A DNA stretch of 64,000 nucleotides from Luteitalea sp. TBR-22. Its GTDB lineage: Bacteria; Acidobacteriota; Vicinamibacteria; Vicinamibacterales; Vicinamibacteraceae. Where the stretch lies: assembly GCF_016865485.1 (NCBI RefSeq), contig NZ_AP024452.1:5478501-5542500 (forward strand), read 5' to 3'. Positions 49,553 to 58,205 of this stretch are shown one piece after another. Both the position numbers and the translations under genes were made by a program. The first letter of the stretch is position 1, and each line of letters opens with the position of its first letter. The notes beneath the pieces were generated by a model. It made no database searches. It saw only the letters and a program-made list of their open reading frames with translations, and had not been told where the DNA came from.

Positions 49553-52500
49553 TTCATCCTCCGGAGCAACGTGAGCTCCTCGAGGGCCCGGCGATCCTTC
49601 GTGCGGGGCACCTGCTGCGCGTCCGGCCCGCACACGGCGCGGAAGTCGCACCAGGTGCAGGCCTCCTCGGCAGGCGCGGCGGGCAGGCGACCGTCCTGGA
49701 TGGCGTGATCGATGATGGCGAGCACCTCGAGGCCGGCGCGGCGCGTCGCCTCGCCGGTGGCGCCGCCGATCGCCCACGGGTGCACCTCGAACCCGCCATC
49801 CTCGGTGCAGTAGTAGAGCCGCGAGTCGGTGACCCGCCCGCCGAACGCCGCCTCGACGGCCATCGCGTAGAGGACGGGCTGGAGCGTGCGCCCGCCGTTG
49901 ACGACCGCAGTGGCCGGCAGCCGATGGCGGCCGGTCTTGTAGTCGGTGATGCGCCAGGTGTCGTCAGGGCCGCGCTCGAGCAGGTCGACGACGCCGTGCA
50001 GGCGCGTCCCGTCGGGCAACCGGACGTCCTCTGCCCGGCTGGCCTCGTCGCGGCCGAAGCCGCCGGAGAACCCGACGCCGATCTCGACCCGTGCCGGCGT
50101 CCACGTCCCGGCATCATCGGGGAGCCGCGACACCCACACGTGGACGTCGCGCCGGATGCCGGCGACCGCGTCGTCCCAGACGCGCTGGATCGGCGGGCAC
50201 AGCCGATCGGCGTACTCGCCGGCCACCTGCGTGACGATGCGGTCGGCGATGGCGAGAGCCTCGGCGACGCGCGCCTCCGGCAGCGGCGCCAGGCCGCCGT
50301 CGATCAGGGCGCGCATGATGCCGGCGAGCATCTCGTGCACCATCGAGCCGCGGGTCAGCGGATCGAGCGTCGAGAGCGGCGCCGCCTCCTCCCGTGGCTG
50401 CAGGCGGAGGATCGTCGACAGGTAGAACTGGTACGGGCAGCTGGCGAAGCGCTGCAGTGCCGACGCCGAGTAGGCCCGCGCCGGCAGCCGATGGCGGTCG
50501 AGCAGCGCCGGCGGCGCCACCACGCCGTCGTGGGCACTCCAGGCCCTCGACATCCGGTGATGGCGGGCGAGCAGCGCGCGGCGCAGCGCCGGGTTCAGCT
50601 CGAACAGGTATCGCGCGCGACCGAGGATGTCGGCGTCGCTGCCGCGCAGGTGGCGCTGCAGCACGCTGAGGTCGTGTTCGGCGGCATCGATGGCGCCGGC
50701 CGGATCGACAGGCGCAGGCCAGGCCAGGCGCGCGCCACCACGCTGCTGGGCCTTGCGCATCAACGACTCGTACCCCGGCACCCGGCCGGTGACCGCCCGC
50801 TGCAGGTCGACGGCGTAGAAGGACGGCACGCGCGGGCGCGACTGCGCTGCCTCCATCGAGGCGTACGAGGCGACGAGCTGACGCGACGCCGCCCCGGCGG
50901 CGAGCCGGAGCTGCAGGCGCTCCTGCGCGACGCGGTCGTCGTCGGTGGCCAGGTCAGGCGATCGCCGAGCGCGCTCGGTGTCGAGCAGCAGCGGATCCTG
51001 CCGGCTGCGCTGCGGGAACACCCGCTCGGACAGGCCGATCACGCAGACCACGTCGAAGGCGCGCGCACGCACGTGGTCGGGAGTGCCGACGAACACGCGC
51101 CCGTAGCGGTGCAGCGGATGGGGCACCGGCAGGGCGGCCAGCCTGTCGCGCAGGACGTCGCGCACCTCCTCGATGCCGACGTGGGACACGCCGGCCAGCG
51201 CGTGCAGCTCGGCCAGCGTGGCGAGCACGCGCTGCGGCCGGACGAGCACCCGGGGGGCCAGGGCCTGCAGACGCGCCAGCCAGCCGCCCCAGTCGTCGAT
51301 CGCCGGCCACGACGCCATCTCGCCGATCACGTGGTCGGTGAAGGCGATCAGCTCGTCGGCCCACGCGACGTGGCGGCGGAGGCTCTCGTGCCGCGGCGAG
51401 CTCGGGTCGTCCTTGTAGGCGGCCTCGGCGCGCAGATGCAGCTGCTCGCGATGCCCGCGCAGCCGGCGCGCCCATCGATCGGCCCCGCCGATCACCTGCG
51501 CGTCGTCGAGGATCGCCTCCCATCGCCACGGCGACCGCCGACCCGACGCGGCATCGAGCGCGCCGGTCGCCGCATCGTCGGACTCGTCGTCGGCCTGGCC
51601 GGGCATCGCCGTCACGTTCGAGAGCCCCAGCGCCTCGGCTTCCTCATCGACGAGCGGGGCGCCGGGTCGTGGCAGCAGGGTGCCCGCCGGCGCGCCGACG
51701 GGCGGGACCTGCGCGAGCGACAGGTACTCGGCGAACCGTCGCGCCGACAGCCCCTCGGCGGCGCACGCGAGCAGCGCGAGCAGCGCCCGGCCGGCGGGGT
51801 CGGGCCGACGCGTGCCCCGACCGAAGTACGCGGGGATGTCGGCGCGACGGAGTGCCGTCTCGAGGTGGCTGGCGTACAGCTCGGGCGCCCGCATCACCAC
51901 GGCCATCCGGTCGAAGGGAATCCCCCGCTCGGCGTGCGTCAGGAGCGTGCGCGCCACCTCGATGCATTCGCGCCCTTCGCCGGGCGCCGAGAGCGTGTCG
52001 ACCGAATCGTCCTCGGGGGTCGCCTCGCGCGCGGCATCCGATGGTTCGAAGAGGCCGCCATGCACGCGCAGAAGCGCCGCGGGCACACCGGCCAGGTCGG
52101 CCGGGTCGATCGCGTCGAGTGCGGGCGGGCAGCCCTCGAGCAGGCGCATCACCCACGGATCGCCGGCAGGCGACGACACGAGCGCGTCGCGGCTGCGCGC
52201 GAGCAGCCCCTGCGCCAAGCGTACGTCCAGGCGGCTGGCCAGTGGCGGGTCCACGAGGGCGAGTGGGGTCTCGAGAGCTGCGCCGCCCGTCCCCTGCTCC
52301 ACCGCCTCTGCCGCCAGCGACAGCACCTGCGCGCGGTCGGCATGCCCGAGGTCGGCCATGGTGCGCTCCAGCCCCTCGAGCAGCCAGGCGAGGTCCCGCC
52401 CCTTCGGCGTCCCGTCGTCGAGCACCGAGGCGCCGAGGCCGGCGAGCCGGACATCGGCCAGCGTGCGGGCCAGGCAGGGAACGAAGCCGGGGTGGCGGCT

Positions 52501-52905
52501 GGCCTCGGCGAAGTACGTGAGCGCGCCGGCATCGCGGGCCTGCGACACGACGCGCGCCACCAACGCATGCACGCCGAGGCCGGTCACCGGCGTGAGGCCG
52601 CGCGCGACGAGCGCGGGCATGGCGAGGCGGACGCTGTAGCCGACCCACCCGCCGCGCTCGACGCCGAGCGACGCCGGGGCGTCGACCAGGGCATCCCGCA
52701 CCACGTCGTGGGCGTGCTCGTGGGTCGGCGCGATCACGCGGATGCGACCGACGCGATGGGTGAGGACGTGCCGCCGGACTGCGGCGAGGCGCGCCCGCGC
52801 GGTGCCGTGGATGGCGGCGCGCAGCACGCCGGATTCCGGGTCCCGGCTCCCGAGTTCCGGCTCTTCCGGGACCTCGTCGTCCCAGGGCAGACGTAGGGTG
52901 GACAT
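49549..52905 (-). CDS. addB: AddB-like exonuclease, no Walker A
   Basis: The 1118-residue protein is the partner of AddA. I see no GxGKT/S motif: the expected strand reads RIRVIAPTHEHAHDVV, so the motor part is degenerate. The C-terminal nuclease begins with SASALQRFASCPYQFYLS and continues with GVVDLLERGPDDTWRITDYKTG. Four cysteines, one in FASCPYQFY and three in CTWCDFRAVC, fit the iron-sulfur site of AddB-type nucleases. ATG at 52905 is used; another four codons upstream is possible. Divergent from the PPTase gene. Confidence 0.85.
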   Translation of the reverse strand: MSTLRLPWDDEVPEEPELGSRDPESGVLRAAIHGTARARLAAVRRHVLTHRVGRIRVIAPTHEHAHDVVRDALVDAPASLGVERGGWVGYSVRLAMPALVARGLTPVTGLGVHALVARVVSQARDAGALTYFAEASRHPGFVPCLARTLADVRLAGLGASVLDDGTPKGRDLAWLLEGLERTMADLGHADRAQVLSLAAEAVEQGTGGAALETPLALVDPPLASRLDVRLAQGLLARSRDALVSSPAGDPWVMRLLEGCPPALDAIDPADLAGVPAALLRVHGGLFEPSDAAREATPEDDSVDTLSAPGEGRECIEVARTLLTHAERGIPFDRMAVVMRAPELYASHLETALRRADIPAYFGRGTRRPDPAGRALLALLACAAEGLSARRFAEYLSLAQVPPVGAPAGTLLPRPGAPLVDEEAEALGLSNVTAMPGQADDESDDAATGALDAASGRRSPWRWEAILDDAQVIGGADRWARRLRGHREQLHLRAEAAYKDDPSSPRHESLRRHVAWADELIAFTDHVIGEMASWPAIDDWGGWLARLQALAPRVLVRPQRVLATLAELHALAGVSHVGIEEVRDVLRDRLAALPVPHPLHRYGRVFVGTPDHVRARAFDVVCVIGLSERVFPQRSRQDPLLLDTERARRSPDLATDDDRVAQERLQLRLAAGAASRQLVASYASMEAAQSRPRVPSFYAVDLQRAVTGRVPGYESLMRKAQQRGGARLAWPAPVDPAGAIDAAEHDLSVLQRHLRGSDADILGRARYLFELNPALRRALLARHHRMSRAWSAHDGVVAPPALLDRHRLPARAYSASALQRFASCPYQFYLSTILRLQPREEAAPLSTLDPLTRGSMVHEMLAGIMRALIDGGLAPLPEARVAEALAIADRIVTQVAGEYADRLCPPIQRVWDDAVAGIRRDVHVWVSRLPDDAGTWTPARVEIGVGFSGGFGRDEASRAEDVRLPDGTRLHGVVDLLERGPDDTWRITDYKTGRHRLPATAVVNGGRTLQPVLYAMAVEAAFGGRVTDSRLYYCTEDGGFEVHPWAIGGATGEATRRAGLEVLAIIDHAIQDGRLPAAPAEEACTWCDFRAVCGPDAQQVPRTKDRRALEELTLLRRMK

Positions 52906-53016
52906 CGCGCCTCGCATGCCCCGGATCGCAGTGCCGGGACTCTCTCAGTGGTGTCGACGACGAACGTGGCGGCGGTCTGACAAGTGTACCCTTGCGGGGT
53001 GCGCGCGCTGCCGCCC

Positions 53017-53742
53017 ATGATCCACGTCGCGTTCGTCCCCGCCATCCCGGGAACGCCGCCGTGGGCCGCGCACGTCCTAGACCAGGACGAGCTGGCGCGC
53101 TGGGGGCAGTTGCACGAGGCCGGCCGGCCGCTCTTCCTGGCCGCGCACGTCGGCGCGCGGATGCTGGCCGCCTATCGACTGGCGTGGGGTGACGGCACCT
53201 CGCCGCTGGCGGACACGCCGCCCGACCTCGAGGCCTTCGGCTGGCACACGCTGCCATCGGGAAAGCCGATGCTGACCTATCGGGACGGTCGGCCGCAGCC
53301 GCTGCACATCAGCGTGGCGCACGGCGGTGGCCACGCCGCCGTGGCGGTCTGCGACCACGGGCCGATCGGCATCGACCTCGAGCACGTCGATCCGCGCCGG
53401 CGCATCCTGCCGATCGCCAGGCGCTTCTACGCCGAGGACGAGCACGCGCGGCTCGAGGCGTGTGGCGAGGACGAGCGGACCGCGCTCTTCCACCAGTGGT
53501 GGACGCGCAAGGAAGCCGTTCTGAAGGCCACCGGCGTCGGCCTGCGCGGCGGGCTCACGGTGCGCGTCGACGCCACGCCGGACGCCGACGGCTGGCGCGA
53601 GGTGCACCTGGCCGGCCATCCGGCGCCGATCCACGTCAGGGACCTGCGCACGCCCGACCCGTCGTTGGTCGCCGCGGTCGCGATCGAGGGCCAGCCCGGT
53701 GCGGTGCAGCAACTGCACGTATCGCCGGCTGGCGAGACCTGA
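53017..53742 (+). CDS. 4'-phosphopantetheinyl transferase (Sfp-type)
   Basis: The 241-residue protein has HISVAHGGGHAAVAVC, GIDLEHV (magnesium-binding Asp/Glu pair) near 115, and the hallmark WWTRKEAVLKATGVGL near 163. It transfers phosphopantetheine from CoA to carrier proteins, here of unknown identity because no PKS/NRPS or carrier gene is nearby. An upstream GTG start (52984) would add 11 residues; the ATG is preferred. Confidence 0.9.
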   Translation: MIHVAFVPAIPGTPPWAAHVLDQDELARWGQLHEAGRPLFLAAHVGARMLAAYRLAWGDGTSPLADTPPDLEAFGWHTLPSGKPMLTYRDGRPQPLHISVAHGGGHAAVAVCDHGPIGIDLEHVDPRRRILPIARRFYAEDEHARLEACGEDERTALFHQWWTRKEAVLKATGVGLRGGLTVRVDATPDADGWREVHLAGHPAPIHVRDLRTPDPSLVAAVAIEGQPGAVQQLHVSPAGET

Positions 53743-53803
53743 TCGGGCCCTGAAACCTTCACCAGGCGGCCGTCGTCATTCGGCCGTCGGCCTTCGGACG
53801 CTT

Positions 53804-53830
53804 GGCATTCCCGGCATTCCCGGTATTCCC
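53804..53830. repeat. Nonamer array, GGCATTCCC (3 units)
   Basis: GGCATTCCC, GGCATTCCC and GGTATTCCC end 2 nt before the start codon at 53833, occupying the ribosome-binding position. No Shine-Dalgarno sequence is visible there. Confidence 0.9.
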
Positions 53831-53832
53831 CA

Positions 53833-54348
53833 ATGGACCCTACCGCGGCCCTCGGCGGCCCCAACCCCTTCGCGGCCCTCACCTTCATCGCGGCGCCGGC
53901 GCTGCTGACCAACGCGTCGAGCCTGCTGCTGCTCGGGACGACCAATCGCCTGGCGCGGGCGGTCGATCGCGTGCGTGCGCTGGCGAGCCAGATCGCCGAC
54001 GCCGACGAGCTCGAGACCGCGCTGGCCCGACGTGAACTCGATCTGATGACCAGGGCCGAGCAGCGCGTGCGGATCATCGTGCGCGCCATGACGGCCTTCT
54101 ATCTGGCGGTCGGCAGCTTCGCCTTCGGAACGATGCTCGCGCTGGTGGGCGCCGCCATCGTCACGCCCGAGCACGAGATGGCGCGGATCTGGGTGCTGCG
54201 GCTCACCATCGCGGCCTGCGTGATCGGCGTGCTCGCCATCATGTCGGGGTCATTGGCCCTCGTCTTCGAGAGCCGGATCACGTTCCGTATCCTCACCGAG
54301 GAAGCCGACCTGGTTCGGCACCGTCACTTGAGAAAGCCGGTGGCGTGA
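53833..54348 (+). CDS. DUF2721 membrane protein
   Basis: The 171-residue protein has three membrane helices and the DUF2721 signature PALLTNASSLLLLGTTNRLARAVDR near residue 22. The central charged part (about 45-80) is a coiled helix. Function unknown. The array of GGCATTCCC units directly abuts the ATG and an inverted copy of the same family follows the stop at 54351, so the gene is bracketed by this repeat. Confidence 0.8.
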   Translation: MDPTAALGGPNPFAALTFIAAPALLTNASSLLLLGTTNRLARAVDRVRALASQIADADELETALARRELDLMTRAEQRVRIIVRAMTAFYLAVGSFAFGTMLALVGAAIVTPEHEMARIWVLRLTIAACVIGVLAIMSGSLALVFESRITFRILTEEADLVRHRHLRKPVA

Positions 54349-54350
54349 GG

Positions 54351-54375
54351 ATGCCGCGATGCCGGGAACGCCGGG
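54351..54375 (-). repeat. Inverted nonamer repeat after DUF2721
   Basis: On the minus strand this reads as GGCGTTCCC, GGCATCGCG and GCAT after CCC. The 13-mer GGCATCGCGGCAT is identical to 25358-25370. Confidence 0.7.
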
Positions 54376-54416
54376 TGGTCGAGGCAGCGGCGTCCCCTCC
54401 CCTGACGTCTCCCGGA

Positions 54417-54440
54417 GCGTCGACCAGGGTCGACGCCTAC
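54417..54440 (-). repeat. REP-like palindrome h (GTAG head)
   Basis: On the minus strand GTAG precedes a perfect 9-bp stem with arms GCGTCGACC and GGTCGACGC and a CT loop. It lies between convergent genes. Confidence 0.7.
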
Positions 54441-54458
54441 GTCCGGAGCGCCGCCAAC

Positions 54459-54486
54459 GGTTCCCGGTGCCCGGTGCCCGGTGCCC
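54459..54486. repeat. Heptamer array, GGTGCCC (4 units)
   Basis: GGTTCCC is followed by three exact GGTGCCC copies, ending 15 nt before the anti-sigma stop codon complement. Confidence 0.9.
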
Positions 54487-54500
54487 GTTCGCGTCAGCCG

Positions 54501-54998
54501 TCACGCGTCATCCCGGGTCGCCACGTACCACGCCAGCGGCGTCGCGACCAGCAGCGCGCCGGCCACCAGCCACACCGCGAGGCGCAGCGCGGACGGGGCC
54601 GAGGCCAACCCCGTCCCGATGACCGCCGTGGTCTCGACGAGCCGGGCCGGTGCGGCCACCCACCCGCGCCCCCAGTAGGCCAGGATGCCGGCCAGCGACG
54701 CCAGGACGCCGATTGCGCTCGCCACGGCCAGCCCGGTGGCCACCGTGATGGGCCTGGCCGCCGCGGCCGCCGCTTCCGCCCGCGCGCGGCGCTCCGCCCG
54801 CCACCAGACGACGGCCGCCGAGGGCATGCGGGCCGACGCGAGCACCGCGTCGCGATCCTCGCGCAACACCGACACCAGCGCCTGCACCTCCCGGCACGAC
54901 TCGCACGTCGCCAGGTGTGACTGCAGGTCCGCCGTGAGGGACCGCCCCTCCACCGCCGCGGCGACGAGCGCCGCTTCGTGACTGCAGCAGGCCGTCAT
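54501..54998 (-). CDS. Zinc-binding anti-sigma factor
   Basis: The 165-residue protein starts MTACCSHEA; HLATCESC near residue 28 is an HxxxCxxC motif typical of zinc-containing anti-sigma domains. Two membrane helices follow (about 80-110 and 135-155). It would hold the neighbouring ECF sigma factor inactive at the inner membrane until a signal releases it. Its ATG overlaps the sigma gene stop by 4 nt. Confidence 0.85.
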   Translation of the reverse strand: MTACCSHEAALVAAAVEGRSLTADLQSHLATCESCREVQALVSVLREDRDAVLASARMPSAAVVWWRAERRARAEAAAAAARPITVATGLAVASAIGVLASLAGILAYWGRGWVAAPARLVETTAVIGTGLASAPSALRLAVWLVAGALLVATPLAWYVATRDDA

Positions 54999-55555
54999 CG
55001 CGCACCTCCCGGTCGCCCGGGCAACAAGGCGGCGAGGCGCTGGCGGGCGCGGAACAGCAGGGTCCGCACGCTGCTCGGGCGCAGCCCCAGCGACTGCGCG
55101 ATCTCCTGGTGCGTCGAGCCCTCCGCGTAGGCCAGCCAGAGCAGCTGCTGGTCGCGCTGCCGCAACTGCGTGAGCGCGCGTCGCAGGTCGTGCCCGGCCA
55201 TCGCCCCGCCCGTGTCTTCCGGCGCGACGAGCGCATCCGGGCCGGCGATGTCGTGCGGCACGGTGACCGGCAGTCCACGCCGACGGCGGTCGCGCACGAG
55301 GTTGGTCGCAATCCGGTAGAGCACGTTCTTCTCGTGCGCCGGCCCGTCGTACGTCCCCGGTGTGCGCAGGAAGCGGTAGTAGGTCTCCTGCAGGAGGTCG
55401 TCGGCCGCGTCCGTGTCGCGCGTCAGCCGGTACAGGTACACCCACAGCGGCCGCGCCGTCCGCTCGTACAGGAGGCGGAAGTCGTCCTCGCGCAGCACCA
55501 GGGCCTCGGTGGCGACGGTCGGCAGGGCAAGGGCGTCGAGGCGCGCGTCAGTCAT
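54995..55555 (-). CDS. ECF RNA polymerase sigma factor
   Basis: The 186-residue protein has region 2 (LYERTARPLWVYLYRLTRDTDAADDLLQETYYRFLR) and region 4 (QQLLWLAYAEGSTHQEIAQSLGLRPSSVRTLLFRARQRL). It is translationally coupled to the anti-sigma gene and begins 1 nt after the stop of the 303-residue membrane protein gene. The targets are unknown; ECF operons commonly regulate themselves, but I cannot identify a matching promoter. Confidence 0.9.
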   Translation of the reverse strand: MTDARLDALALPTVATEALVLREDDFRLLYERTARPLWVYLYRLTRDTDAADDLLQETYYRFLRTPGTYDGPAHEKNVLYRIATNLVRDRRRRGLPVTVPHDIAGPDALVAPEDTGGAMAGHDLRRALTQLRQRDQQLLWLAYAEGSTHQEIAQSLGLRPSSVRTLLFRARQRLAALLPGRPGGAR

Positions 55556-55556
55556 G

Positions 55557-56468
55557 TCAGGACCGGGTCGAGGCGGGCGACGAGGCACGGTCGCCCCCGA
55601 TGAGGCCGAGGTGGCGTGAGAGTCCGTACGCCAGTCCGGCCGACACGAGGAAGCCGACGCCGACGGCGGTGGCGAGGATGCCAAGCACCCGCAACGGCTG
55701 CGCCGCATCCTCGAGCACGCCGCGGCTCACGGCCTGCAGCGCGATGCCAAGGGCCAGGATCACCACGCCCACCTGCAGCGACCACAGGATACGACTGACC
55801 GGGGCGGCGATCGGCGAGGACTGCCCGTCGAGGGCGATCGGAGCCGATTCGAGGAACCGACGACCGGCCGGCGATTCCATGTACGTCCGCAACTCCTCGC
55901 TCGACGCCATTCGGTCGAGCAGCTTGGTGTGCGTATCGACCTGGATGCGCGACACGCGCTGCCAGCGCCGGTGGTCGAGGGCGGTGCGAATCAGCCACCC
56001 GATGCCGAGGGCGGCGCCGAGCAGCAGCGCGCCGACGCCCAGCATGCTGGTCATCTCGCGCCACATCCAGGTGGGATCGCCGCCGGGCGTCTGCCGGTCG
56101 GGCTCGCCGAGGAAGTAGGCCGGCGCGCGGCCGATCTCGGGGTGAGCCGCGACGAAGGCAGCCAGCCGCGGGTACGGCGCGAGGTAGTCGGCGTTGCCCA
56201 GGAGTGCCGGCTCGCGCTGCAGCACCTCGCGCACGATCGGCGGGTGCTCCCGGAGCAGTTCGTCGAGCTGGCGGCGGATCTCGTCGGCGCTCTGCTGACT
56301 GCCGACCGGTGGCACGACGGGCGGCGCGGGCTGGCCCGCGGCCGGGAGCGGTGCGGCCGCCGTGGCCCGCTGGGCGCACACCGGCGTCGGGGCGGCGAGG
56401 CAGAGGAGACCGACGACCGCGCGAATCGACAGCGACCGCAGGGCCCGGGGGAAGAACATCGTCGTCAT
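55557..56468 (-). CDS. Membrane protein upstream of the sigma factor
   Basis: The 303-residue protein has a signal-like N-terminus, a Pro/Ala-rich spacer, a helical periplasmic part (about 60-130), and three membrane helices at about 145-170, 232-255 and 265-290. Between the first two lies a cytoplasmic part with coiled character. ATG at 56468 is used; a second, three codons later, is possible. First gene of the sigma operon, it is a candidate sensor or effector. No named family recognised. Confidence 0.65.
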   Translation of the reverse strand: MTTMFFPRALRSLSIRAVVGLLCLAAPTPVCAQRATAAAPLPAAGQPAPPVVPPVGSQQSADEIRRQLDELLREHPPIVREVLQREPALLGNADYLAPYPRLAAFVAAHPEIGRAPAYFLGEPDRQTPGGDPTWMWREMTSMLGVGALLLGAALGIGWLIRTALDHRRWQRVSRIQVDTHTKLLDRMASSEELRTYMESPAGRRFLESAPIALDGQSSPIAAPVSRILWSLQVGVVILALGIALQAVSRGVLEDAAQPLRVLGILATAVGVGFLVSAGLAYGLSRHLGLIGGDRASSPASTRS

Positions 56469-56582
56469 GCCCGGTATTACGCGGGACACGGCCGTTGGTT
56501 GACGTGACGTCGGTCCGGGATGCACGCATCGCCTGGTCGAGCCGGAGTCACATGGCACCGGGTTTGCTCGGTGTGACTCGTG

Positions 56583-58091
56583 ATGCGCCTGCTCGCCCCC
56601 CGCTCACGTCGACGCGCGACCGTACTGGTCGTTGCACTCATCGCGCTGGTTCCGCACACGGTTGCGGCCCAGGCCGCCGCGCCGACCACCGCGACAGCAC
56701 CGGCCGGGTTCACGCTGTCGCTGCGGGACTGGACCCGCGCCGAGTCGTGGCAGTACTTCGAGCCCAACCCCGGTGGCGGCGATCCCGACTACGCGTTCGT
56801 CGCCAATCGCCTCCAGCTCGAACTGCGACGGGCGTGGCGCCGCGCCGAGGTCCAGCTGACGGCGCAGCACGTCGGCTTCGTCGGCCTGCCGTCGACGGCG
56901 TCAGGCCCTGGCCCGCTCGGCCTCGGCGCCCTCTACTACGACCAGGGTGGACGAACGACCCACCCGCAGCAGCTCTGGCTGCGCTACGCCAACGTCCGGT
57001 TCACGCAGGTCCTGCCGGGCCTCGACATTCGTGTCGGCCGCATGGGTTACACGTCGGGGGCCGAAGCGACCAGCGGCGACGCGCGGATCGAGGCCGTCAA
57101 GCGCTCGCGCCTCGACGCCCGCATCCTCGGGGAGTTCGAGTGGTCGATCTGGCAGCGCGGCTACGACGGCGTGCGCGCCGACTGGTCGCACGGGCCGGTC
57201 ACCGTCACCGGGGTCGGGGTTCGCCCCACGCAGGGCGGGTTCGCCAAGGTCGCCGGACCGACCATCGACGACATCGACGTCTACGGCGGCACGATCACGG
57301 TCAGGCCGACGTCGGCGCTGGAGCACACGCAGGTGCAGGGCTTCGTGCTCCGATACGACGACGACCGCCACGTGACACAGCGGCCCGACAACATGGGCCT
57401 CACGGCGCCACGTGTCGACGTCGGCATCACGAGCACGGGCGGCACGCTGGTCGGGGCCTATCCGGCCGGGCCGGGCGCGGTCGACGTGCTCGCCTGGGGC
57501 GTGCTGCAGCGGGGCGACTGGTACGGGCAGGACCATCGCGCCGGCACGCTCGCCCTCGAGGCCGGGTACCAGTGGACCAGCGCGCCGTGGACACCCTGGG
57601 TGCGCGCCGGCCTGCTGCGCGCCACCGGCGACGACGACCCCACCGACAACGAGCACGGCACCTACTTCCCGGTGCTGCCCACGGTGCGCCGCTTTTCGCA
57701 GACCACCGTGTTCTCGACGATGAACGTCCACGACACGTTCGTGCAGGTGCTGGCCCGCCCGTCGAAGAAGGTGGCCCTCAGGCTCGACGTGCACGATCTG
57801 CGGCTGGCCGAATCGCGCGACCTCTGGTACATCGGCAGCGGCGCGACCCTGGAGGAAGGCGCCGCGTTCGGCTATTCGGGTCGCCGCTCGAACGGCAGCA
57901 CGGCGCTCGGGACGTCGATCGAGGGCTCGGCCGACGTCACGCTGACGCCCGTGTGGTCGATCAACGGCTTCGTCGGCCACGTGGACGGCGGCCGCGTGGT
58001 GACGGGCACCTTCAAGGGCGACCGCTTCTGGTTCGCCTACGTCGAGCAGGTGCTGCGGCTCGACGACGTGATCAAGGCACTGCGGCGCTGA
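56583..58091 (+). CDS. Alginate-export-like outer-membrane beta-barrel
   Basis: The 502-residue protein has a signal peptide ending near AAQA and then regular amphipathic beta strands to the end. RDWTRAESWQYFEPNPGGGD near 47, the VRVGRMGYTSGAEATSGD-like turn near 155 and GDWYGQDHRAGTLALEAGYQW fit the alginate-export (Alginate_exp) family of specific porins. It is convergent with nrfHA across a REP pair; alginate_exp-like porins often accompany respiratory reductase genes, so nitrite or another small anion is a possible substrate (inference). Confidence 0.65.
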   Translation: MRLLAPRSRRRATVLVVALIALVPHTVAAQAAAPTTATAPAGFTLSLRDWTRAESWQYFEPNPGGGDPDYAFVANRLQLELRRAWRRAEVQLTAQHVGFVGLPSTASGPGPLGLGALYYDQGGRTTHPQQLWLRYANVRFTQVLPGLDIRVGRMGYTSGAEATSGDARIEAVKRSRLDARILGEFEWSIWQRGYDGVRADWSHGPVTVTGVGVRPTQGGFAKVAGPTIDDIDVYGGTITVRPTSALEHTQVQGFVLRYDDDRHVTQRPDNMGLTAPRVDVGITSTGGTLVGAYPAGPGAVDVLAWGVLQRGDWYGQDHRAGTLALEAGYQWTSAPWTPWVRAGLLRATGDDDPTDNEHGTYFPVLPTVRRFSQTTVFSTMNVHDTFVQVLARPSKKVALRLDVHDLRLAESRDLWYIGSGATLEEGAAFGYSGRRSNGSTALGTSIEGSADVTLTPVWSINGFVGHVDGGRVVTGTFKGDRFWFAYVEQVLRLDDVIKALRR

Positions 58092-58101
58092 CGACGTGGG
58101 A

Positions 58102-58126
58102 GTAGCCGTCGCCCTTGGGCGCCGGC
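58102..58126 (+). repeat. REP-like palindrome f (GTAG head)
   Basis: GTAG precedes arms CCGTCGCCC and GGGCGCCGG with a TT loop, one mismatch in the stem. Confidence 0.6.
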
Positions 58127-58151
58127 CGGTTTCGTCGCGGATCATCGCGGA

Positions 58152-58175
58152 CCGTCGGGCAAGCCCGACGGCTAC
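58152..58175 (-). repeat. REP-like palindrome g (GTAG head, inverted)
   Basis: On the minus strand GTAG precedes a perfect 9-bp stem, CCGTCGGGC and GCCCGACGG, with a TT loop. It forms a BIME-like pair with element f across 25 nt. Confidence 0.7.
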
Positions 58176-58205
58176 GCGCTCGGCATGTCGCGCCTCGCGG
58201 CATTC

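Noticed and set aside
53017-53742. The PPTase as part of a natural-product cluster
   Set aside because: No carrier protein, PKS, NRPS or tailoring gene lies near it.
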